Assembly (NCBI GenBank): GCA_964582265.1
Contig: CAZOQT010000045.1
Coordinates: 1-8,216, forward strand
Source of the DNA: JBAZYK01 sp964582265
Lineage (GTDB): Bacteria > Patescibacteriota > Gracilibacteria > UBA1369
DNA length: 8,216 nucleotides
Direction of reading: 5' to 3'
Shown here: positions 1-4,524 of the stretch, in pieces
How positions within the stretch are numbered: position 1 is the first letter of the stretch
How the letters are laid out: each line of letters opens with the position of its first letter
Notes under the pieces: generated by a model
Told to the model about the DNA's origin: nothing
The model's input: the letters and a program-made list of their open reading frames with translations, nothing else
Database searches by the model: none
Translations under genes and position numbers: made by a program

Positions 1-211
1 TTTGAATCAATATGATAAATTTGAAAAAGGTTTAGAAAAGCTGGGTATGATTTTGGATGGTGGAGAATTGATCTCCAAAAGCCAAGATGACGTGCTGTCG
101 AAAAATCCCCCATCAACAGTAGTCGGATTTGATAACAAGGGAAATCCGGTTATTTTGCGAGAGGGCGCATTGTTGGATGTAGTTCGAAAATTTTTGGAAA
201 AATCGGCTTAA
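1..211 (+). CDS. hypothetical protein, 3' end (possibly 5'-partial)
   Basis: An open frame from the window edge ends at TAA (209-211) and gives about 69 visible residues. A TTG at 2-4 could be a start, but the sequence is open to the left edge, so the gene is best treated as 5'-partial. The visible protein is soluble, with no membrane segment or signal peptide. It contains a short turn-rich stretch (about residues 36-52, PPSTVVGFDNKGNPVIL) that reads like a beta hairpin, followed by a basic amphipathic helix (VVRKFLEK) at the C-terminus. I do not recognise the family and assign no function. The next gene lies 43 nt downstream on the same strand and appears to have its own promoter. Confidence 0.5.
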   Translation, partial: LNQYDKFEKGLEKLGMILDGGELISKSQDDVLSKNPPSTVVGFDNKGNPVILREGALLDVVRKFLEKSA

Positions 212-218
212 TTTAGGT

Positions 219-248
219 TTGTTTTGCCAATTGCAGCAGTGTTAAAAT
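219..248 (+). promoter_or_regulatory. putative promoter of the gene at 255, extended -10
   Basis: TGT-TAAAAT at 240-248 matches an extended -10 (TGn then a TATAAT-like hexamer). A weak -35 (TTGTTT, 219-224) lies 18 nt upstream. The hexamer ends 6 nt before ATG 255, so a transcript starting 6-7 nt downstream of it would have essentially no 5' leader. There is no Shine-Dalgarno sequence before ATG 255. This is inference from pattern only. Confidence 0.4.
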
Positions 249-254
249 GTGTAC

Positions 255-683
255 ATGATTTATTCTCCTCAAGCCAAATATTTCGCTCATTCTGATTTCG
301 ATTTTGATAAAGCGCTTAAAACAACCGCTTCTTTTTTGGCGTTAGAATGCAATTATTATAGGGCTCAACTTCTTACTCCAAAGCGCGGAACGGTGGATAC
401 AAAAAAAGAAGGTGAGATGCCTCCAACCAGAAAAGGGGAGTTTATTTCACAGTTAGTGGATTGGAAAACAATGTATTCGCGTGATGTAAAAGTTTTTGCC
501 ATCTTTTTAGATGAAGCGGAAATTTCTGGGGAGAAAATCCCAAAGTTCGCATATTTTAAAGATATTTCATCCTGGTTTTTGAATTTGAGTGAATCAGAAT
601 TTGCTGAACTTCAAAAACAATTACAAGAAAATGGTTTGCCCAATGATCTTTTTGTCTTAGTTGATTTAGAGAGTGAAAAGTGA
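255..683 (+). CDS. hypothetical protein, 142 aa
   Basis: A complete small soluble protein running from ATG 255 to TGA 681-683. A GTG two codons upstream (249) is the longer alternative. ATG 255 is preferred because a -10-like hexamer ends 6 nt before it and neither start has a Shine-Dalgarno sequence. There is no transmembrane segment or signal peptide. The N-terminal part is aromatic-rich (YSPQAKYFAHSDFDFDKAL), the middle is charged and Lys-rich (about residues 42-60), and the C-terminal half has a beta-type run (VKVFAIFLD) followed by an amphipathic helix (SESEFAELQKQLQENG) and FVLVDLE. This looks like a small alpha/beta fold. I do not recognise a family or catalytic motif. Its stop lies 2 nt from the stop of the convergent membrane protein gene, leaving no room for a terminator between them. 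Confidence 0.7.
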   Translation: MIYSPQAKYFAHSDFDFDKALKTTASFLALECNYYRAQLLTPKRGTVDTKKEGEMPPTRKGEFISQLVDWKTMYSRDVKVFAIFLDEAEISGEKIPKFAYFKDISSWFLNLSESEFAELQKQLQENGLPNDLFVLVDLESEK

Positions 684-685
684 TG

Positions 686-1168
686 TTAGTTTATAAACAT
701 CTTTGCTACTTCAACTGCAGAACCTACTCCCAAAGAAATTAAAATACCTGCTCCAAGGTTTCCAAGTAAGATCAGTAGAATGGCTCTCCAATAAGGAATG
801 TTAAATAAAAATGCGAGTAAAGCGCCGGTCCATGCTCCTGTTCCGGGCAAAGGAATAGCAATGAATGTAACCAAAAATACTGCTCCCCATTCTTCAAATT
901 TTTGGGAGTGTTTTTGACGAGTTAATGTAAAAAGTTTATGAAAAAATTTTTCAAAAAATTTAAAATGTTTGATTAAAAAATCGGAGACCGGGCCAAGTAA
1001 TTTCAAAATAAAAAATATTGGAAATAAATTTCCCAGTTGTGCCCAAACAAATGCTGCTTCAATGGGTAAATTGAGCAGAAGTCCAAGAGGGATTCCTCCT
1101 CTTAGTTCAACAATTGGCAGCATGGAAGTTAAAAAAACCAGTGCCTCGGGTGGAAGAAAATTCATCAT
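686..1168 (-). CDS. small multi-drug export family membrane protein (COG2426)
   Basis: A 160-aa integral membrane protein. The pattern fits the COG2426 / Sm_multidrug_ex family: a hydrophobic N-terminus with MLPIVELRGGIPLG (residues 16-29), a second hydrophobic segment at about 36-58, a basic cytoplasmic loop (66-92, many Lys/Phe), then IPLPGTGAWTGA (105-116) in the third segment and a last helix at about 126-148. The paired ELRGxIPLG and PLPGTGxWxGA motifs are the family hallmarks, and the length is typical (about 150-170 aa). The transport substrate is unknown, and 'multidrug export' is a family label rather than a demonstrated role. Two ATGs stand in tandem (1168 and 1165). The upstream one is chosen because a TAAATA hexamer lies 7 nt before it. 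The gene is convergent with the 255-683 gene and divergent from rsmH. Confidence 0.85.
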   Translation of the reverse strand: MMNFLPPEALVFLTSMLPIVELRGGIPLGLLLNLPIEAAFVWAQLGNLFPIFFILKLLGPVSDFLIKHFKFFEKFFHKLFTLTRQKHSQKFEEWGAVFLVTFIAIPLPGTGAWTGALLAFLFNIPYWRAILLILLGNLGAGILISLGVGSAVEVAKMFIN

Positions 1169-1175
1169 AAAAAAA

Positions 1176-1181
1176 TATTTA
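1176..1181 (-). promoter_or_regulatory. possible -10 element, leaderless-type, for the COG2426 gene
   Basis: On the minus strand TAAATA (1181-1176) is followed by seven Ts and then ATG (1168). No convincing -35 is seen, and no Shine-Dalgarno sequence precedes the start. It has the same spacing as the hexamers upstream of the genes at 255, 3517 and 7713. The background is AT-rich, so on its own this is weak. Confidence 0.25.
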
Positions 1182-1213
1182 TTCTTGGAGCAGTTTACTC
1201 TTTTTTATAAATT

Positions 1214-1270
1214 GTTACAGGCTAATTATATAGCGCTCGGCTTCGCCTCGCGCAGCTGTACTATTTTTTT
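1214..1270 (+). terminator. GC-rich imperfect hairpin with T-run, possible terminator
   Basis: The core at 1233-1253 pairs symmetrically: GCGC, a TC/TC internal loop, GGC, a TTC loop, GCC, then GCGC. Outer arms 1214-1223 (GTTACAGGCT) and 1254-1261 (AGCTGTAC) also pair with two single-base bulges. A nine-base AT stretch on the left side (1224-1232) lies between outer and inner stems. A seven-T run follows at 1264-1270. It could end plus-strand transcripts running through from 255-683, which has no terminator of its own, or it could be a dispersed repeat. The internal loops make it an atypical intrinsic terminator. Confidence 0.35.
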
Positions 1271-1465
1271 ATGTTGGTGATGTTTTTTTGCTTTTATGAA
1301 GATGATAATTTGGTCGCAGTATAAAAATATTATGCAATATTGGCTAAGTCCGGCAATGAAAACTGAATGGATCTAAAAATAGCTTATTTTGTTTATTGGT
1401 AAATGAAATTTTAAATAAAGATTATTGTTGCGAATACAATTTTTGAACTATCTTTATGGAATTCA

Positions 1466-1494
1466 TTGACTCTCAAGTTGGTTTCTCTTATAAA
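1466..1494 (+). promoter_or_regulatory. sigma-70 type promoter of the rsmH operon
   Basis: TTGACT (1466-1471, 5 of 6 to TTGACA) and TATAAA (1489-1494, 5 of 6 to TATAAT) are separated by exactly 17 nt. This is the best promoter match in the window. Transcription would start near 1501, leaving a leader of about 60 nt before ATG 1563. Confidence 0.7.
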
Positions 1495-1509
1495 TAAGTC
1501 ATGTTGATC

Positions 1510-1551
1510 GTATAAAAAAGTTATACATCTACTGTATACAAGTTTTGTACA
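1510..1551. promoter_or_regulatory. cluster of GTATAC-like palindromes in the rsmH leader
   Basis: Three short dyads stand in a row between the promoter and the start codon: GTATAA-AAAAG-TTATAC (1510-1526), TGTATACA (1533-1540, perfect palindrome) and TGTACA (1546-1551, perfect palindrome). The last two also form a hairpin (TGT-AT-ACAA / TTGT-ACA, 1533-1551) that ends 11 nt before ATG 1563. They could be an operator array or an RNA structure controlling translation. This is inference, because short AT-rich palindromes arise easily by chance. Confidence 0.3.
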
Positions 1552-1562
1552 TTTTCCTCATT

Positions 1563-2915
1563 ATGATCAAGAAAAAATCAAAAGTAAGCACAAAAAAGAA
1601 AGTTAGTTCATCCAAAAAAAACACAAGTGCTCTCTCTAAATTGAAAGCACTGTTTTTTGCTAAGAAATCTAAAAAATCTGCAAAAGTTGTTAAGCCTGTA
1701 AAGAAATTGGTAAAGCCAGCAAAGGCCTTAAAAACAGCAAAAAAGACAAGGCCTGCAAAAGCTGTTAAGTCAGTTGTTAAAAAAGCAAATGCTAAAAAGG
1801 CAAAAGTAATAAAAAAAGTTGTTAAGCCTGTAAAGAAATCGGTGAAAAAATCTGCAAAGAAGGTTGTAAAGCCGGTAAAGAAAAATATTAAACCTGTTAA
1901 TAAGCAGAAGCCTGCAAAAGCTTTGATTGCAGAAAAAATTGTACCTGCAGAAAAAGCGCAGCAAGTTGAACCGGTAGTGGTTACTGAAACTGTTCAGTTA
2001 ATGCATGATCCTGTTTTGATAGAAGAAGTTATTGCTAGTCTTGAATTGCCAGGAAAAAAAGTGATTGTTGATGGAACATTGGGCCTTGGTGGTCATGCTC
2101 ATGCGCTTTTGACTCAGGCTAACGGTGATTCAAAATTGGTAGCTTTTGAGCTTGATCAGCAAAACTTAAAACACGCGCAAGATCGTCTTAAGGAATTTGA
2201 AGGGAGAGTTCATTTTATTCAAAATAATTTCCGCCATTTAGCTGAAGAATTAAAAAAATTAAAGATCCGCAGTGTGGATGCTATTTTGCTGGATTTGGGA
2301 CTTTCTTCTCCTCATGTGGATGTGCCAGAGCGCGGATTTTCATTTTTGCATGAAGGCCCACTAGATATGCGCTTTGATAAAAATCAAGAATTAACTGCCG
2401 CTGACGTCATCAACAAATATTCTGAAAAGGAATTGGCACGCATTTTCTTTGAATTGGGTGAAGAGATGCAGTCCAGAAAAATTGCGCGTGAAATTGTTCG
2501 TCGCAGACAAAGTCGATCATTTAAAACCACAACTGAACTTGCTCATTTTATTGAAAAATTAATTAAGCGTCAGGGGCATATTCATCCTGCTACTCGCGTT
2601 TTTCAGGCACTCCGCATTGAAGTGAATAAGGAACTGGAATCTTTACAAAGCGTTTTATTGCAAGCAATGGAAGTTCTAAAGAAAAAGGGCAGACTCGCGG
2701 TGATTGCATATCATTCTTTGGAAGATCGCATTGTTAAGAATTTCTTTAAAGATCAGGCGCGTGAATTTATTAATTTGCCGGATCAATTAACAACAACAAA
2801 GCTGGATCCTGCACTTAAAATTGTTACAAAAAAACCTTTAACACCAAATGAAACAGAACTCCAAAAAAATCCAAGAAGTCGCAGCGCAAAATTGCGTGTG
2901 GCGGAAAAGATCTAA
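1563..2915 (+). CDS. rsmH: RsmH, 16S rRNA (cytosine-1402-N4)-methyltransferase, with H1-like N-terminal tail
   Basis: RsmH (MraW) uses SAM to N4-methylate C1402 in the decoding centre of 16S rRNA. The catalytic part is residues 147-450 (304 aa, close to the usual 310). It has MHDPVLIEEV at its start, SAM motif GTLGLGGHA (171-179), AFELD, DLGLSSPHVDVPERGFSF (244-261), GPLDMRFD (265-272), HPATRVFQALRIEVNKEL (from 341), YHSLEDR (383-389) and a terminal NPRSRSAKLRVAEK. Before this lie about 146 residues of low-complexity Lys/Ala/Val/Pro sequence: 47 lysines by residue 120, no acidic residue before 124, and VVKPVKK three times. It resembles histone H1 / AlgP tails. ATG 1563 is chosen; a TTG at 1545 would add six residues, and ATG 2001 would give a normal-length enzyme. 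The long frame and strong upstream promoter favour the long form. It is the first gene of the operon with the ftsL-like gene. Confidence 0.93.
   Translation: MIKKKSKVSTKKKVSSSKKNTSALSKLKALFFAKKSKKSAKVVKPVKKLVKPAKALKTAKKTRPAKAVKSVVKKANAKKAKVIKKVVKPVKKSVKKSAKKVVKPVKKNIKPVNKQKPAKALIAEKIVPAEKAQQVEPVVVTETVQLMHDPVLIEEVIASLELPGKKVIVDGTLGLGGHAHALLTQANGDSKLVAFELDQQNLKHAQDRLKEFEGRVHFIQNNFRHLAEELKKLKIRSVDAILLDLGLSSPHVDVPERGFSFLHEGPLDMRFDKNQELTAADVINKYSEKELARIFFELGEEMQSRKIAREIVRRRQSRSFKTTTELAHFIEKLIKRQGHIHPATRVFQALRIEVNKELESLQSVLLQAMEVLKKKGRLAVIAYHSLEDRIVKNFFKDQAREFINLPDQLTTTKLDPALKIVTKKPLTPNETELQKNPRSRSAKLRVAEKI
1682..1839 (+). repeat. 26-bp direct repeat inside the rsmH tail
   Basis: The 26 bases at 1682-1707 recur without mismatch at 1814-1839, 132 nt apart and in the same reading frame (both encode a KVVKPVKK-type segment). 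A third, diverged unit at about 1858-1880 encodes KKVVKPVKK again with GTAAAGCCGGTAAAG. This indicates that the tail grew by internal duplication. Confidence 0.85.
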
Positions 2916-2917
2916 AT

Positions 2918-3448
2918 TTGTACGGAACATCTAAAAAAAATCCTTCACTAATCTCTAAAACCAATCTCCGTATGTCTCAACTCTCCCTTTCTCGCAGTCC
3001 ATACAGATCAAGTTTAGCTCAAAGATCATTTTGGGGGAGACGTTCACGTTCAAGTTTCGGTTCTAATTATCGTGCCACATCAAGATCACCTTTCCGTGCG
3101 GATTTAAGTTCAAATCAACCTGCACCTAAGGCTTTAGCTTTACCAAAAATTAATTTTAAGTTTGGTCCAGCCGCTTTGATTATGGCTTTACTGGCGGTCA
3201 TTATTTTTATTGGGATGGCTTATTTGGCTCACTTTAATCGCATTGCTACCAAAGGATATAATATTAAAAAGCTGGAGGCGGATCGTCAGCAACTTTTAAG
3301 TGAAAATCAAATTAAAGATGCAAGACTTGCTCAATCAAAATCGCTAACAAATATTATTGATGCAGGCAGGCTTACTGGCATGAGAAAGGCTCCAGAAATT
3401 ATTTTTGTGCGTGGTGATAACGCAATTGCAAGCGCGAACACATATTAA
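2918..3448 (+). CDS. ftsL: FtsL-like septum-formation protein
   Basis: A predicted single-pass inner-membrane protein of 176 aa, with topology as in FtsL/DivIC proteins of the divisome. The N-terminal cytoplasmic tail (residues 1-82) is Ser/Arg-rich (SRSPYRSS, WGRRSRSSFG, TSRSPFR). One hydrophobic helix follows (about 84-105, ALIMALLAVIIFIGMAYLA), then a short helical coiled-coil-like stretch (112-140, KKLEADRQQLLSENQIKDARL) and a C-terminal part ending ASANTY. FtsL sequences diverge strongly, so the call rests on topology plus position immediately after rsmH, the classic dcw order. TTG 2918 is taken as the start: it sits 2 nt after the rsmH stop, suggesting translational coupling, with only a weak GGAAAAG upstream. 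The next ATG is codon 19 (2972). The usual following gene, ftsI, is absent. The cytoplasmic tail is longer than in the usual 90-120-aa FtsL. Confidence 0.65.
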   Translation: MYGTSKKNPSLISKTNLRMSQLSLSRSPYRSSLAQRSFWGRRSRSSFGSNYRATSRSPFRADLSSNQPAPKALALPKINFKFGPAALIMALLAVIIFIGMAYLAHFNRIATKGYNIKKLEADRQQLLSENQIKDARLAQSKSLTNIIDAGRLTGMRKAPEIIFVRGDNAIASANTY

Positions 3449-3503
3449 TTTAAAAGAATATTGTTGCTCTGGTTACGGTGCATGGGTTAAGCTTTGTTTG
3501 ACC

Positions 3504-3509
3504 TTTAAT
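3504..3509 (+). promoter_or_regulatory. possible -10 element before fbp
   Basis: TTTAAT (5 of 6 to TATAAT) lies exactly 7 nt before ATG 3517 with no Shine-Dalgarno sequence in between. No clear -35 is seen. If functional, fbp would be transcribed as a leaderless mRNA separately from rsmH-ftsL. Otherwise the gene is read through from upstream across the 68-nt gap. Confidence 0.25.
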
Positions 3510-3516
3510 TTTTTGT

Positions 3517-4524
3517 ATGGAAGCAAATTTCCAAAATTATCTAAAAAAAGAAAATGTTTCAGAAGCATTGCAAAGTGTTTTGATGGATATAATTAGTGTG
3601 TTTCCGCAGGTGGCTAGGGCTTTGAAAGGTTCGCAACTGGGTTATGCAGAAACGCAAAATGTTTATGGTGAGCAGCAGTTAAAATTGGATGTGTTAAGTA
3701 ACAATCTTTTTGTTAGTGTGCTGCAAAAAAATAAGTATGTTAGCATGCTGGCTTCAGAAGAATTGGAGTCAGAAATAACTGGGCTGGCTGCGCAGGGTTT
3801 GGCGGCTGATGGTTTGGCGACTGATGAAGCTGCAAATGAGGCTTACAGCGTGGCTTTTGATCCTTTGGATGGCTCTTCTTTAGTGGATGTTAATTTGGCG
3901 GTGGGTAGCATTTTTGGCATTTATAAAGGTGAGGGTTTTATCGGCAAAAAAGGAAGTGAACAAGTTGCTGCGGTAATTGCCGTTTATGGGCCGCGTCTAA
4001 CTTTTATGATTTCGGTGGGAAGTGGTGTTGTGGAATTTATTTACCAAGAAGAACAAAATGAATTTGTGCAAAGTGGCGTGATGAAAGTGGCAGATGAAAA
4101 AAAGATGTTTGCACCGGGCAATTTGCGTGCTTGTAGCAGCGAGGCTTGGTATATTAGCTTGATGGAATATTGGCTTAAAAATGAGTATACCTTGCGTTAT
4201 AGCGGGGGAATGGTGCCGGACATTAATCAAATTTTGCGCAAAGGTGGCGGAGTGTTTACTTATCCGGGCTATAAAGGTGGACCAGATGGCAAACTTCGGC
4301 TTTTATATGAATGCGCGCCGATGGCTTATTTGATGGAAAATGCTGGTGGGAGCGCGATGTGGGCGCGGGTTTCTGAAAAGGGGGAAAACGGTAAAGTGGC
4401 AGCCGGCACAGTGGAACAAGGCCGAATTTTGGATCTTGATTTAACTAAACTCGATCAAAGAACGCCAATCTTTTTGGGGTCTAAAAAAGAAGTGGAGACG
4501 GCGCTTGGTTTTATGAAGGCGTAA
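3517..4524 (+). CDS. fbp: class I fructose-1,6-bisphosphatase
   Basis: It hydrolyses fructose 1,6-bisphosphate to fructose 6-phosphate plus phosphate, the committed step of gluconeogenesis, in the cytosol with Mg2+. Class I hallmarks are in order: NVYGEQQLKLDVLSNN (about residues 48-63), the metal ligands in ASEE (79-82), the signature AFDPLDGSSLVDVNLAVGSIF (from 113; D115, D118), YGPRLTF, LRYSGGMVPDINQILRKGG, the substrate loop PDGKLRLLYECAPMAYLMENAGG with E265 as a further metal ligand, and a C-terminal LDQRTPIFLGSKKEVE. Length 335 aa is normal for the family. It carries a three-unit GLAAQ-GLAAD-GLATD insertion (89-103) in the loop between the two metal-binding motifs. The stop codon directly abuts the stop of the minus-strand orphan gene. 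Genomic context says nothing about its pathway partners. Confidence 0.93.
   Translation: MEANFQNYLKKENVSEALQSVLMDIISVFPQVARALKGSQLGYAETQNVYGEQQLKLDVLSNNLFVSVLQKNKYVSMLASEELESEITGLAAQGLAADGLATDEAANEAYSVAFDPLDGSSLVDVNLAVGSIFGIYKGEGFIGKKGSEQVAAVIAVYGPRLTFMISVGSGVVEFIYQEEQNEFVQSGVMKVADEKKMFAPGNLRACSSEAWYISLMEYWLKNEYTLRYSGGMVPDINQILRKGGGVFTYPGYKGGPDGKLRLLYECAPMAYLMENAGGSAMWARVSEKGENGKVAAGTVEQGRILDLDLTKLDQRTPIFLGSKKEVETALGFMKA
3781..3825 (+). repeat. three 15-bp tandem units inside fbp
   Basis: Units 3781-3795, 3796-3810 and 3811-3825 encode GLAAQ, GLAAD and GLATD. Units two and three differ by one base (GGTTTGGCGGCTGAT against GGTTTGGCGACTGAT), and the first is more diverged. The array is in frame, so gain or loss of a unit would keep the enzyme open. 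Confidence 0.8.

Larger units (their letters stand above)
1169..1562. other. 394-nt divergent intergenic region (COG2426 gene / rsmH)
   Basis: No convincing gene is present. Reading left to right, it holds the presumed start signal of the minus-strand gene (1169-1181), a GC-rich imperfect hairpin with a T-run (1214-1270), about 190 nt of AT-rich sequence in which I see only scattered short ORFs and an AATATT-ATGC-AATATT repeat (about 1326-1341), a strong plus-strand promoter (1466-1494), and a leader of about 60 nt with several GTATAC-like palindromes (1510-1551). An mraZ gene, which often precedes rsmH, is absent here. Confidence 0.7.

Noticed and set aside
969..1280. 103-aa plus-strand ORF
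   Set aside because: Mostly antisense to the COG2426 membrane protein gene, which has clear family motifs; no promoter, no recognisable protein.
1296..1376. 26-codon ORF (MKMIIWSQYK...) in the intergenic region
   Set aside because: Very short, no ribosome binding site or promoter, and its length is easily reached by chance in AT-rich DNA.
1770..1964. 64-aa minus-strand ORF
   Set aside because: Antisense shadow of the lysine-rich RsmH tail; its Phe/Leu/Arg composition is simply the complement of Lys codons.
3405..3596. 63-aa plus-strand ORF across the ftsL-fbp junction
   Set aside because: Overlaps the 3' end of the ftsL-like gene and the start of fbp in another frame; no support.
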